DNA of 64,000 nucleotides from Anaerosacchariphilus hominis (GCF_014290175.1 NZ_JACOOR010000005.1:186001-250000); one strand, 5' to 3'. Shown: positions 1 through 8,088, numbered from the stretch's first letter. Numbers and translations are program-made. The notes: generated from the sequence alone by a model not told the origin.

Positions 1-288
1 GTCAGCGCCTTAAGCGTGGCCCTCTTCGGCATGTTCCTGGCTGTGATCATTCCGCCCGCCCGGAAAAATAAGGTGGTGGCTGTTCTGGTGGCTCTATCCT
101 TTGCCGCCAGCTTCGCCTTCTCGGTTCTGCCTCTGGTCAGTACCCTGTCGGACGGCACCCGTACTATCATTCTGACCGTTGTGATTTCTGCCGGAGCCGC
201 GCTTTTGTTCCCGGTTCCCCGGGAGAAGCCTGCCGCCAAATCCGATTTCACAGAATCCGACGCTGAGAAAGGAGCTTCCCACTCATGA
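1..288 (+). CDS. azlC: AzlC-family branched-chain amino acid exporter subunit, C-terminal part
   Basis: The reading frame is already open at base 1, so this is the 3' end of a gene that starts outside the window. The visible part has two hydrophobic segments (about residues 1-15 and 20-65) and a charged tail. The next gene is AzlD, and the two overlap by four bases (ATGA). AzlC and AzlD together form a membrane permease for branched-chain amino acids or their analogues. The identification rests mostly on the AzlD partner, because only the C-terminus is visible. Confidence 0.75.
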   Translation, partial: VSALSVALFGMFLAVIIPPARKNKVVAVLVALSFAASFAFSVLPLVSTLSDGTRTIILTVVISAGAALLFPVPREKPAAKSDFTESDAEKGASHS

Positions 289-590
289 CCCACAATATTT
301 ATATCTACATTCTGATCATGGCCGCCGTATCCTACGCCATCCGCGTGCTGCCCCTGACCCTGATTCGAAAACCGCTGGAAAATCAGTTTCTCCAGTCCTT
401 TCTCTACTATGTACCCTACGTGACCCTGGCCGTCATGACCTTCCCGGCCATCATCCACGCCACCCAGTCTCCGATAGCAGGAGCTCTGGCTCTCATCATC
501 GGCATTGCCGCCGCCTGGATGGGCGCAGGCCTGCTGCCTGTGGCAGTCATCTGCTGCGCGGTGGTTTTTGTGGCGGAATTCTTTTTGTAA
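285..590 (+). CDS. azlD: AzlD-family branched-chain amino acid transport protein
   Basis: This is a 101-residue, very hydrophobic protein with about three membrane segments. It has the family's typical N-terminal pattern, including an IRVLPLTLIRKPLE stretch around residues 20-33 and a YVPYVTLAVM stretch around 43-52. It is the small partner of AzlC in a branched-chain amino acid export permease. Its start codon overlaps the azlC stop, which implies translational coupling. Length and neighbour both fit the family. Confidence 0.88.
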   Translation: MTHNIYIYILIMAAVSYAIRVLPLTLIRKPLENQFLQSFLYYVPYVTLAVMTFPAIIHATQSPIAGALALIIGIAAAWMGAGLLPVAVICCAVVFVAEFFL

Positions 591-601
591 GTTATCTTTT
601 T

Positions 602-662
602 TCATCTGCCACTGCGCCGGGTGCGCATCTTTGCAACCTCTGCTTGCTTTTGTGGAATAGGA
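602..662. repeat. Truncated copy of a multi-hairpin intergenic repeat (copy A)
   Basis: This is about 60 bases matching the right half of the longer repeats at 18811-18950 and 26714-26849, including the shared words GCGCCG(A/G)GTGCGCAT and TGCTTGCTTTNNTGGAATAGG. It ends directly against the A-tract of the terminator hairpin at 662-700. Confidence 0.7.
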
Positions 663-700
663 AAAAAAGTGTACAGGACGGTTCCAATCGTCCTGTACAC
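662..700 (-). terminator. Intrinsic terminator of the metV-metF operon
   Basis: A perfect 12-base stem (GTGTACAGGACG and its complement, 669-680 and 689-700) with an 8-base loop is followed on the minus strand by a run of T (plus-strand A's at 662-668). It lies about 45 bases after the stop of the MTHFR gene. Confidence 0.9.
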
Positions 701-746
701 TCTGTAACATTACCTTCTCTTTTTCCCTTAAATCTTATCCGTCTGC

Positions 747-1670
747 TTACTCGATGGTGATTCCGGCCTTTTCCAGAATCTTCGGCACATTCTTCTCTGC
801 GCCGATAGCCATGATATGTACACCGTCGCAGATGCCTTCGTCCTTGATCTTCGCGATCATCTCGGCAGCCATCTCGATACCGAGCTGTGTGGGCAGTCCC
901 TTGACTCCCTTCTCCTTGCCCTCTGCTGCCGCAGCGGAGAGACGGTCGATCATATCCTGGGGTACTGCAATACCCGGTACGTTCTCATTCATGTACTTGG
1001 CCATACCTGCCGCCTTCAGCGGGATGATACCAGCCATGATGTGAGTATGGATATTTGCCTTATCCACCTCGTCCATGAAGCGCTTCAGCCCTTCGATATC
1101 GAAGATACCCTGGGTCTGAATATACCGGGCACCTGCGTCTACTTTCTGGCGCAGCTTATTGATCTGCAGAGGAAGCGGATCATACACCGGAGTTACTGCA
1201 GCTCCCTTGTAGAAAGTGGGCACATTATCCAGATCGTTACCGCCGCAGTCCTTGCCGGTGGCTTCCATATAGGTCAGCATGTGCAGGATACCTACAGAAT
1301 CCAGATCGTATACAGGCTTGGACTCCTTGCAGTCGCCTACGGTCGGATGGTCTCCGGTCAGTGCCAGCATGGTGTCAATACCGAATGCTGCTGCGGAAAG
1401 CATGTCTCCCATGATACCCATGCGGCTTCTGTCACGTCCTGTAACCTGTACGATGGGCTCCAGGCCTGCTTCCTTCAGCTTGATACAAAGCCCAAGAGAA
1501 GAAGCCTTCAGACAGGCTGACTGCATATCGGTTACATTCACACCGTGTACTTTGCCTTTCAGAAGCTCTGCCACGGTCAGCTGCTCTGTAAAATCATATC
1601 CCTTCGGGGGAGCCATCTCAACGGTTACACCAAATTTACCGCCTTCCAGCGCTTTCTCTAACATTCCCAT
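747..1670 (-). CDS. metF: Methylenetetrahydrofolate reductase, MetF-like catalytic subunit (MetV-associated)
   Basis: This 307-residue TIM-barrel protein belongs to the MTHFR family. It shows the N-terminal VEMAPPKGYD strand, the GLEPIVQVTGRDR region and the LALTGDHPTVGD flavin/folate-site loop. The family reduces 5,10-methylene-THF to 5-methyl-THF, the last step of the methyl branch of the Wood-Ljungdahl pathway. The start codon overlaps the metV stop by one base, so the pair is translated together, as in acetogens where MetV and MetF form a complex. A second, more E. coli-like MetF lies in the acs operon at 35878-36813. Which of the two carries the acetogenic flux cannot be told from sequence. 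Confidence 0.88.
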   Translation of the reverse strand: MGMLEKALEGGKFGVTVEMAPPKGYDFTEQLTVAELLKGKVHGVNVTDMQSACLKASSLGLCIKLKEAGLEPIVQVTGRDRSRMGIMGDMLSAAAFGIDTMLALTGDHPTVGDCKESKPVYDLDSVGILHMLTYMEATGKDCGGNDLDNVPTFYKGAAVTPVYDPLPLQINKLRQKVDAGARYIQTQGIFDIEGLKRFMDEVDKANIHTHIMAGIIPLKAAGMAKYMNENVPGIAVPQDMIDRLSAAAAEGKEKGVKGLPTQLGIEMAAEMIAKIKDEGICDGVHIMAIGAEKNVPKILEKAGITIE

Positions 1671-2320
1671 TATTTATTCCCCCTGATATTAATTGTTCTC
1701 GGATAAGATACCTTCGCGTATCCCTTGTCCGGTCTTCTCTTTGCCAGGAGATCCAGTCTTCCCAGAGACTCCAGACGCTTGTAAATCATAATCCATGCAC
1801 AGTCGTTATCCGGATTCACCTCGCACTTGCCGTTCTTCTGGCCGCCGCAGGGGCCGTTTACCAGGGACTTGGCACAGCGGGAAATGGGGCAGATGCCGCC
1901 GGTGGTTCCCAGCACGCAGTCACCGCACAGATGACAGGCTTCCTCAAAGAGACCGAAACGAACGGCCTCGCCCAGGAACATGGTATTGTTGGACGGATAA
2001 ACCGGTGCGGACGGGCTGTTGGCTGCCGCCACCTGTACGCCGTCACCGCAGGACATACAGACTACAGCGTCCGGGCCTGCTGCGTTCAGCTTCTTCATGG
2101 CTGTCTTCACGCCCAGATTCATACAGCAGTAATCTGCCATGTTCGTCGCTACTACGGTTTTTCCTTTTGACTCCAGATACGCTTTCAGTTCTGCTACTTC
2201 TTTCTCACCGCCGGTCGCACATGCGGTAGCGCAGCTTCCACAACCCAGAATCGCAATTTTCTGCGCGTCTCCGAGCATCGCCATCAATTCGTCGATGGGC
2301 TTTTTCTGTGTGATAATCAT
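1670..2320 (-). CDS. metV: MetV, cysteine-rich MTHFR partner subunit
   Basis: This 216-residue protein is rich in cysteines in clusters typical of the MTHFR C-terminal (MetV) family. They include CGSCATAC near residue 27, a CHLCGDC group near 130 and a CPISRC...NGPCGG...GKCEV group near 145-165. In acetogens MetV binds an Fe-S cluster and zinc and links MetF to its electron donor. It is the first gene of a two-gene operon with metF, with a ribosome binding site (AAGGAGAGG) just upstream and a promoter at 2405-2432. Confidence 0.88.
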   Translation of the reverse strand: MIITQKKPIDELMAMLGDAQKIAILGCGSCATACATGGEKEVAELKAYLESKGKTVVATNMADYCCMNLGVKTAMKKLNAAGPDAVVCMSCGDGVQVAAANSPSAPVYPSNNTMFLGEAVRFGLFEEACHLCGDCVLGTTGGICPISRCAKSLVNGPCGGQKNGKCEVNPDNDCAWIMIYKRLESLGRLDLLAKRRPDKGYAKVSYPRTINIRGNK

Positions 2321-2404
2321 GATATCCTCTCCTTAAATTTCGGGTGTCTGTCCCCGGGAGGCTTTCCTTTTTGAAAGTCACTTCTGCCCGAAGAACCTAT
2401 TACT

Positions 2405-2432
2405 ATTTTAATACTTTTTGTATAAAAATCAA
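2405..2432 (-). promoter_or_regulatory. Probable sigma-A promoter of metV-metF
   Basis: On the minus strand TTGATT (2427-2432) and TAAAAT (2405-2410) are separated by 16 bases in a very AT-rich stretch, about 85 bases before the metV start codon. The spacing is slightly short. Confidence 0.6.
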
Positions 2433-2548
2433 GTTTTATTTTAAATTTTCTAACACAAATCATCATATTTTTAACATACTAATTTCATATTGTAACATTT
2501 TATAACATTTCACACTTTCATGTACATGTTGTTTCCTATAGAGCAAAG

Positions 2549-2583
2549 AAGCATTCCGGGGTCTATCCCCCCAGAATGCTTCC
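2549..2583 (-). terminator. Probable terminator of trxA-trxB
   Basis: An inverted repeat GAAGCATTC...GAATGCTTC with an inner GGGG/CCCC stem starts just after the trxB stop on the minus strand and is followed by TTTGCTCT. The U-tract is weak. Confidence 0.65.
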
Positions 2584-2606
2584 CAGTCAAGATTCGCTAT
2601 AAAGTT

Positions 2607-3476
2607 TTAATTTTTCCGGGCGCGCACGAACTTTATCATGCTCATGGCGGCTTTCGCGCCCTCGCCCACGGCCTTGGAGATCTGCAGGAGCCCTCCTGTG
2701 CAGTCGCCTGCGGCGTACAGCCCCGGGACGTTGGTGGCCATATCTTCATCCACACGGATATTCCGGCCTTCGGTCATAGCTCCGATTTTCCGGGCCAGTT
2801 CGGCGCCTCCGGCGCTTCCCAGGGCCACAAAAAGGCCGTCCAGATCCAGTTTTCCCCCATCCTTGAAAGTGACGCCCTCCACCTGGCCTGTTCCGTCTAC
2901 GGAGGCCAGCTTCTGCTCCAGAACCTGTACCTGCTCCGGCACACTGGTATTCAGGGGCTTTCCGTCGGTCAGAAGTACGGCTTCTCCCACCACGGGCAGC
3001 AGTTGAGACAGCTCATGAGCGGCGTAGTCCTCATTTCCCAGGACACCCACCTTCCGACCGCGGTAGAAGAACGCATCGCAAATAGCACAGTAGCTGACGC
3101 CTCTGCCCTCCAGTTCAGACAGGCCCGGAATCTTCGCGCTCTTTCTGGCGCTTCCTGTGGCCAGCAGCACTGCTTTGGCCTGATAAGTATCCTTCCGGCC
3201 CTCCAGGGTAAAGCCGCTGTTCCAGGAGACCTGAAAGATCTCATCCTCTGTGAGCTCCGCTCCCAGGCTTTTCACCTGCTTCTTGCTGTTTTCCACCAGC
3301 TCGCAGCCGGACACCGGCTCAGCCATACCGAAATAGTTTTCGATCCGATCTGCTTTCGTCAGCGCGCCGTCATCCTTACCGATGACCAGCGTTTTCAGGT
3401 TCGCCCGGCTGGTATAAAGAGCCGCCGAAAGTCCCGCCGGCCCGTTTCCCACAATAATCACATCGTATGCCTTCAT
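2607..3476 (-). CDS. trxB: Thioredoxin reductase-like flavoprotein
   Basis: This 289-residue FAD protein has an N-terminal GNGPAGLSAALY dinucleotide-binding motif (residues 10-21), the redox-active CAIC pair at Cys130 and Cys133, and a C-terminal GLYAAGDCTGG FAD motif near residue 255. It would reduce the thioredoxin encoded immediately upstream, one base away. The central GxGxxG motif is atypical (GVLGNEDYAAHE), so the NADPH site may differ from classical TrxB; a ferredoxin- or F420-type donor cannot be excluded. Confidence 0.87.
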   Translation of the reverse strand: MKAYDVIIVGNGPAGLSAALYTSRANLKTLVIGKDDGALTKADRIENYFGMAEPVSGCELVENSKKQVKSLGAELTEDEIFQVSWNSGFTLEGRKDTYQAKAVLLATGSARKSAKIPGLSELEGRGVSYCAICDAFFYRGRKVGVLGNEDYAAHELSQLLPVVGEAVLLTDGKPLNTSVPEQVQVLEQKLASVDGTGQVEGVTFKDGGKLDLDGLFVALGSAGGAELARKIGAMTEGRNIRVDEDMATNVPGLYAAGDCTGGLLQISKAVGEGAKAAMSMIKFVRARKN

Positions 3477-3477
3477 C

Positions 3478-3789
3478 TTATACTCCCAGAAGCTGTTTTA
3501 CCGCTTCCTTGGACTGAAGGCCCACTACGGTGGCTGCAGCCTGTCCGTTCTTGAACAGCATCAGGGTCGGGATGCTCATAACCCGGAACTTCTGGGCCAG
3601 TCCCATGTTCTCGTCCACATTCAGCTTGCCGAACTTCACGACCTGCACCTCTTCTGAAAGCTCATCAATGATCGGCCCCTGCATCTGACAGGGTCCGCAC
3701 CATACTGCCCAGAAGTCCACCAGTACGGGAACCTCTGACTTCAGTACCTCTGTCTCAAAATTTGCTTCTGTAATCTCTATGACTGCCAT
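3478..3789 (-). CDS. trxA: Thioredoxin
   Basis: This 103-residue thioredoxin has the classical WCGPC active site (Cys31, Cys34) and the conserved cis-proline loop MSIPT near residue 73. It is a disulfide reductant in the cytoplasm, recycled by the adjacent TrxB. It is the first gene of the trxA-trxB operon, with an AGGAGG ribosome binding site before the start. Confidence 0.95.
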   Translation of the reverse strand: MAVIEITEANFETEVLKSEVPVLVDFWAVWCGPCQMQGPIIDELSEEVQVVKFGKLNVDENMGLAQKFRVMSIPTLMLFKNGQAAATVVGLQSKEAVKQLLGV

Positions 3790-4011
3790 ATGCTCTACCT
3801 CCTGTTATCTGTGCCGGTCCGGAACTCTGGACCGGTTTGTGTTCTCTTACCGCTTTACTCTAACACATTCCCGGTTAAAAATCTACCATTTTCCAAATCC
3901 TCAGGGCTCCCCGTTCTAAATCACACGACTGTCTGTACCGTCCGTTTTATCTCCTTATATTATGATATTATGTCCTTAAACGTCAAAAAACAATCGCGCA
4001 TTTTATTCTGC

Positions 4012-4040
4012 TTGACTTTCCTTTCATATTATGCTATCTT
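4012..4040 (+). promoter_or_regulatory. Sigma-A promoter of the sdpR-sdpI pair
   Basis: TTGACT (4012-4017) and TATCTT (4035-4040) are separated by exactly 17 bases. The start point would fall at about 4047, inside the inverted repeat at 4045-4076. The rest of the 3790-4116 gap shows no gene. Confidence 0.8.
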
Positions 4041-4044
4041 GCAA

Positions 4045-4076
4045 TTAGACGTTTAGACATTCATCTAATCATCTAA
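4045..4076 (+). promoter_or_regulatory. Probable autorepressor operator
   Basis: Two 13-base arms, TTAGACGTTTAGA (4045-4057) and TCTAATCATCTAA (4064-4076), match as an inverted repeat at 11 of 13 positions with a 6-base spacer. The site covers the predicted transcription start of an ArsR-type regulator gene, which is where an autoregulatory site would be expected. Confidence 0.7.
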
Positions 4077-4116
4077 TCGTTCGGTTCAAACATAGAATAA
4101 GCGTAGTAGAAAGGGG

Positions 4117-4401
4117 ATGGGTTCCATTTTAAACGATGCGTTCAAGGCTCTGTCGGATCCCACGAGACGACGGATTCTGGAGCTTCTGACAGAACGGGAT
4201 ATGACGGCCGGAGAGATCGCGGACTGCTTCGATATCTCCAAGCCTTCCATCAGCCATCATTTGAGCGTCCTGAAGGCCTCCGGGCTGGTGCTGGATGAAC
4301 GGCGGGGACAGAATATCGTCTACAGTCTGAACATGACCGTATTTCAGGAACTTGTAAAATGGTTTTTTGATTTTTCTTCCAAAGGGGGAACAACAGAATG
4401 A
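4117..4401 (+). CDS. ArsR-family regulator, SdpR-like
   Basis: This 94-residue winged-helix protein contains the ArsR signature LSDPTRRRILELL (residues 11-23), the recognition helix region ISKPSISHHLSVL and the wing ending in the QNIVYSLN strand. It lacks the metal-binding cysteines of ArsR/SmtB sensors and resembles SdpR, the autorepressor of the Bacillus sporulation-delay immunity operon. Its stop overlaps the SdpI-like gene by four bases. It most likely binds the inverted repeat at 4045-4076. Confidence 0.88.
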   Translation: MGSILNDAFKALSDPTRRRILELLTERDMTAGEIADCFDISKPSISHHLSVLKASGLVLDERRGQNIVYSLNMTVFQELVKWFFDFSSKGGTTE

Positions 4402-5048
4402 AACTGACGAAAAAGGATTTGTTTTTTATCGGCCTGTCCGCAGTGTCTCTGGCGGCCCACGCCTGTCTGATGACAAAGATGCCGGACACCGTACCTACCA
4501 ACTGGAGCTTTGACGGAACCGTCAACAGCTATTCCAGTAAATATACCACACTGCTCATAGCGGCCTTTCCACTTCTGATGATTTTTCTGATGAAGGTGAT
4601 ACCCCACATTGATCCGCGAAAAAAAAGCTATGCCCTCCACAAAAAGGCGTATGACATTTTCATTTATGTGCTGACCATCTTTCTGATCGCCTGCAACTGG
4701 GCCATGAACGCCGCCATTTTCGGACTGCCGGTCCGCATTGAACAGGTGATTCCCTGGGGTGTCGGGATTCTCTTTGTTGTAATTGGCAACTATATGCCTC
4801 AGCTGCGTCCCAACTATTTTATGGGCATCCGGACTCCCTGGGCCCTGGAGAATGAACATGTCTGGAAGAAGACCCATTCCATGGGCGGAATCGTATTCTG
4901 TCTCATGGGGCTTCTGTTGATCGCCGCAGGGTTCTTTTCATCCGAAATTATGATTGGCGTATTGACCTTCGGAATTCTGGGCGGATGTGTGTGGCTGTAC
5001 GTGTACTCCTGGATGGTATACCGGAAGCTCATGCGGGACGGCCACTGA
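4398..5048 (+). CDS. SdpI-family membrane protein (DUF1648)
   Basis: This 216-residue integral membrane protein has about six hydrophobic segments. It carries the DUF1648 pattern (a PTNWSFDGTVNSYSSK loop near residues 34-49) and the SdpI pattern (RPNYFMGIRTPWAL near 135-148). In Bacillus SdpI gives immunity to the SdpC toxin and sequesters SdpR at the membrane. No SdpC-like toxin is seen here, so it could be orphan immunity or an envelope-stress module. Confidence 0.88.
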   Translation: MKLTKKDLFFIGLSAVSLAAHACLMTKMPDTVPTNWSFDGTVNSYSSKYTTLLIAAFPLLMIFLMKVIPHIDPRKKSYALHKKAYDIFIYVLTIFLIACNWAMNAAIFGLPVRIEQVIPWGVGILFVVIGNYMPQLRPNYFMGIRTPWALENEHVWKKTHSMGGIVFCLMGLLLIAAGFFSSEIMIGVLTFGILGGCVWLYVYSWMVYRKLMRDGH

Positions 5049-5061
5049 TCAATATTCTGAT

Positions 5062-5113
5062 AACAGAAGAAAACTCCCGGATCCATCTGGCTTACCGGGA
5101 GTTTTCTTCTGTT
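5062..5113. terminator. Bidirectional terminator between sdpI and the CPBP gene
   Basis: Long inverted repeat AACAGAAGAAAACTCCCGG / CCGGGAGTTTTCTTCTGTT with a 14-base loop. The A- and T-rich stem bases let it act for both convergent genes. Confidence 0.88.
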
Positions 5114-5123
5114 CCTTTTTCCG

Positions 5124-5972
5124 CTACTCTCTATTTATCGATTCCGGAAGGAACTTTCTATGAAGCGCTATCAGGGGAAATACCGTAAAGCCGATTCCCA
5201 CCAAAAACAAAATAATTAAGACAACCGCCCCCGCGGCTCCCTCCAGCAGTCCGCTGCTGTCCAGGGCATCTGTCAGGCCTGACTGCACCTGGGAGTAGAG
5301 GTTGAAGGCCATATGAAAAGCAATTCCCGCCCACAGGGTCCTGTACTTCATGACTACATAGCCACAAATGAGACCGATCAGGAAAGCGTAAGCTCCCTGT
5401 ACCGGATTCAGGTGGGCAATACCGAAATAGAGGGCCTGCAGCACATTGATAACCCAAAAGGCAGCTCCTGTCCGCTTCAGGTACTCGATGGACAGGCCGC
5501 GAAAAACCAGTTCCTCCGTAATAGGCCCGATGATTCCCACAGCCAGTACTGTCAAGATGCCCTGTGTTCCGATTCCGGCATCTTCCATCATATTGCTGTA
5601 TTCTTCGATGAGCTCCGGAGAAAACAGATTCCAGACTGCCAGCAGCATCCCGATGGCGAACTGCATGCCGACGGCCAGTACCACCAGAAGTCCCACATCC
5701 TTTGCTCCCAGAAGGGATTGTTCCTTTGGAATTTCCAGACGCTTCTTCCTGTTCACGACTCCCGCGTAATACCAGATTCCCATGACGCCAAGCGCCATCA
5801 TATCTGCGATAAATACTACGCTTAAGGTTTCACCGGAATAGAGCTGCGTCCCTTTTTCCAAGCCATACAGCACAATATAACGCAGCAACATTATGATGCT
5901 GGCTCCGAACTGGATCAAAAGCATCACAATCAGCGGCAGGGGACTTTTCAGATATCCACCAGCTTTTTTCAT
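5124..5972 (-). CDS. CPBP-family intramembrane protease
   Basis: This is a multi-pass membrane protein of 282 residues with the CPBP (Abi, Rce1-like) signature. An EELVFRG motif (catalytic glutamates and arginine) lies about mid-protein, followed by conserved His residues in GIAHLNP and GIAFHMAFN. I place the start at 5972 because GGAGGTGCCTATG is there, rather than the in-frame ATG 17 codons upstream. Such proteins often process or protect against peptides. Its place next to an SdpI-like immunity gene suggests an envelope or bacteriocin-related role, which is inference. Confidence 0.87.
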   Translation of the reverse strand: MKKAGGYLKSPLPLIVMLLIQFGASIIMLLRYIVLYGLEKGTQLYSGETLSVVFIADMMALGVMGIWYYAGVVNRKKRLEIPKEQSLLGAKDVGLLVVLAVGMQFAIGMLLAVWNLFSPELIEEYSNMMEDAGIGTQGILTVLAVGIIGPITEELVFRGLSIEYLKRTGAAFWVINVLQALYFGIAHLNPVQGAYAFLIGLICGYVVMKYRTLWAGIAFHMAFNLYSQVQSGLTDALDSSGLLEGAAGAVVLIILFLVGIGFTVFPLIALHRKFLPESINRE

Positions 5973-6040
5973 AGGCACCTCCGTAAAATGAGTCGCGTTT
6001 CGTTTCCTCTTTGATTTTATCATATCATAGGAGGAGGAAA

Positions 6041-6169
6041 ATGGCTACTAAAAAGAAAGGGCGGATCGGTTCCTGCTTTCCCGGCGTTCGTTTTACTGTA
6101 TGTTTGTCCATTTTAAAAAACTACAAAATCACCTCTAATAGGAGCCCCGCTCCCGCTGAGATCAGATAG
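6041..6169 (+). CDS. Small ORF with a strong ribosome binding site, unknown
   Basis: A 42-codon frame starts MATKKKGRIGSC and is preceded by a near-perfect GGAGGAGG four bases before the ATG. It lies between two minus-strand genes and its last 49 bases overlap the end of the metal permease gene. I recognise no family. It may be a real small basic protein or the 5' remnant of a gene lost by deletion. Confidence 0.3.
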   Translation: MATKKKGRIGSCFPGVRFTVCLSILKNYKITSNRSPAPAEIR

Positions 6170-6957
6170 AGGAGCGCCACGATCCCCACATTCTCTTTTG
6201 CCGGGTGATTTTCCCGAAAGAGGACTGCCAGGCCGACACCGGCTCCGGCGCACAGGCCTCCCATGGCGGAAGCCAGGCTCAAGCCGCCTGCCAGGTAAAG
6301 TTCCGTGATCAGAATGGAGGAGGCACAGTTGGGAATCAGTCCCAGAAGGGCCGTCAGGAAGGGCTGGAACCAGGTATCCTTACCCAAAAAGGTGGTCAGT
6401 GCATCCATTCCCACCAGACCCAGTACCAGGTTCAGAGCCGCCGTAAATACAAAGACATATATCGTCAGTTGAATCGTATGGCGGACCGCCGGCTTCACAA
6501 TTCCGCTGTCGTCGCTACAGCCGCAGCCCCGGCACATATCCTCGATATGCTTGTGCTCCTTCTTACCCCGAAGCAGGAAGTCCAGAAGATAACCGGCGGC
6601 GATACCGATCAGCAGCTTACCGGCCAGCAGCTTCAAAATCACACTTCCACTGCCCGGATGGCTGAACAGAATCAGAATCGCCTCATCTGAAGTCGAAAGA
6701 AATACTGCCATCAGCGTACCCAGCGTAATGACCCCGCCGGAATAAAGATTCGCAGCGGCCACAGAAAAGCCGCACTGGGGTATGCAGCCAAAAACAGCGC
6801 CCACCAGCGGCCCCGCCTTTCCCATATGTCCCAGGGCCCGGTTCATAAAATTATTGGAATAATGCTCCAGCGTCTCCAGAATCAGAAAGGCAATCAACAG
6901 AAACGGCACTGTCTTGGCCGTATCCAGAAACGCATCCCAAAAAGCATCCAGAATCAT
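6121..6957 (-). CDS. Putative metal permease, ArsP_2 / putative manganese transporter family
   Basis: This 278-residue protein has about eight to ten hydrophobic segments and an internal duplication. The two halves carry related cysteine motifs, FGCIPQCGFSVAAANLYSGG near residue 57 and LGLIPNCASS near residue 203. A central hydrophilic loop (about 130-155) is His/Cys-rich (KKEHKHIEDMCRGCGC). The family is annotated as a heavy-metal or manganese exporter; the substrate is not proven. It is a single gene with its own promoter at 7049-7077. Confidence 0.78.
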   Translation of the reverse strand: MILDAFWDAFLDTAKTVPFLLIAFLILETLEHYSNNFMNRALGHMGKAGPLVGAVFGCIPQCGFSVAAANLYSGGVITLGTLMAVFLSTSDEAILILFSHPGSGSVILKLLAGKLLIGIAAGYLLDFLLRGKKEHKHIEDMCRGCGCSDDSGIVKPAVRHTIQLTIYVFVFTAALNLVLGLVGMDALTTFLGKDTWFQPFLTALLGLIPNCASSILITELYLAGGLSLASAMGGLCAGAGVGLAVLFRENHPAKENVGIVALLYLISAGAGLLLEVIL

Positions 6958-7048
6958 CCTTACACCTCTTTCTACTACACACTTCTATAAGAAACCTCTG
7001 TTACCGACATTACAGCAGCTTTTCACATAAAAAGCGACATTGGTTTTT

Positions 7049-7077
7049 AGGATAACACGAACCGAAAAAATATGCAA
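7049..7077 (-). promoter_or_regulatory. Probable promoter of the metal permease gene
   Basis: On the minus strand TTGCAT (7072-7077) and TATCCT (7049-7054) are separated by 17 bases. The roughly 85-base leader contains an imperfect palindrome (CTGTAATGTCGGTAACAG) but no yybP-ykoY manganese riboswitch core that I can recognise. Confidence 0.55.
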
Positions 7078-7119
7078 GGAGCCCGTTCCAAAGTTTTGTT
7101 AATTTTTTGATAAACTTTC

Positions 7120-7147
7120 TTGCTTTTTCCCGATTCTATGTTATAAT
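7120..7147 (+). promoter_or_regulatory. Promoter of the folT transcript
   Basis: TTGCTT (7120-7125) and a perfect TATAAT (7142-7147) are separated by 16 bases. The start point lies about 35 bases before the riboswitch. Confidence 0.75.
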
Positions 7148-7184
7148 GTAGCTGTCTGAAAGCTTTTCGGACAAAAATAAATAA

Positions 7185-7295
7185 TAGCGAAGTAGGATTT
7201 TATGCGTCAAGTGTTCGCAGGCTGGGGAGTCGCCGCGAAACGAAAAGGAGAGTTTTCACTCGGTCTTACGATATATTATCCGCACCCGTTGCTAC
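7185..7295 (+). ncRNA. Tetrahydrofolate (THF) riboswitch
   Basis: The leader holds the conserved core words of the THF (folT) riboswitch in order: AGTAGGA, TGCGTCAAGTG, GGGGAGTCG, ACGAAAAGG, CGGTC, TATCCGCACC. These are closed by an outer stem (TAGCGAAG near 7185 pairing with CGTTGCTA near 7288). It lies between a clear promoter and the folate transporter gene folT, which is the canonical arrangement. High THF should lower folT expression. No T-rich terminator follows, so control is probably at translation. Confidence 0.85.
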
Positions 7296-7399
7296 AGATG
7301 AGTACATCTCATGTGTGGAGGAATCGGGCTTCATAAGCAGTCTCGATATTATTTATTTTGTAACTGTTTCTCACACACATACAGGAGGTGTATTTTTTA

Positions 7400-7974
7400 T
7401 GCAATTATTTTCCAAGGATGCGTTCGCGTTTCGTGAACAGTTTAACAATCTTCGTAAAGTACAGAACATCTGTCTCTGCGGTCTCTTCGTGGCCGCCTAT
7501 GTGGCTCTTTCCTTTATGAATCTGAAGCTTACTCCCTATCTGGAGTTCCGTTTCGCCTTTCTGGCACTGGCTGCCGCTGCCGCCTATGGCGGTCCCATTA
7601 TGGGCATGTCCGTGGGTATCGCAGGCGATGTGGTCAGCTTTTTCGCAGCACCCCAGACCGGTCCTTTTTTCCCGGGTTTTACTATCAGCTACGCGATTCT
7701 GGGTTTCGCCTTCGGCCTGATTCTCTACCGCTCCAAGGTGACTCCTGCCCGCATCTTCACGGCTACCTTCTTTGAATTTGTCGAGGCCTGTACCCTGAAT
7801 ACCCTATGGCTCCATTTCATGTACGGCATGGAATGGAAATACCTCTTTACCATTCGTCTGGTAAAATGTATCGTTTCCCTGGGCATTAATACGGTACTGC
7901 TCTTCGTCTTCATGAAGGCCTTCTGTAAGATCATCGCCAGTGTTCTGACGCCCGCCAGCGTATCCAGATCTTAA
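7400..7974 (+). CDS. folT: Folate ECF transporter substrate-binding (S) component FolT
   Basis: This is a 191-residue membrane protein with about six hydrophobic segments. The start at 7400 has an ideal AGGAGGTG; the GTG at 7315 lacks one. The N-terminal region resembles FolT S-components (YVALSFMNLKLTPYLEFRFAFL at about residues 34-55, a segment on the ligand side). It would capture folates and dock on the shared ECF energising module, which is not in the window. The upstream THF riboswitch agrees strongly with folate as substrate and with the need for THF in acetogenesis. Confidence 0.9.
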
Positions 7975-8032
7975 TATCAAAACAGATACTCCGCTTTCGG
8001 GCTCTGGCAAACAAACATTTCTTAACAATAAC

Positions 8033-8072
8033 AAAAATGGATCGAGGACGCTCCCGCCCCGATCCACTTTTT
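8033..8072. terminator. Bidirectional terminator between folT and the pilus locus
   Basis: Stem TGGATCG/CGATCCA with inner GG/CC pairs, flanked by an A-run on the left and a T-run on the right. It lies between convergent genes. Confidence 0.8.
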
Positions 8073-8088
8073 ATCTGATTCAAGTTTT

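Noticed and set aside
606..640. GCCACTG followed by GC-rich sequence resembling a cobalamin riboswitch word
   Set aside because: Only one short word matches. The rest aligns with the intergenic repeat, and the position is downstream of genes, not upstream.
6958..7048. A possible manganese (yybP-ykoY) riboswitch before the metal permease
   Set aside because: I cannot find the conserved core loops in the leader, only an imperfect palindrome.
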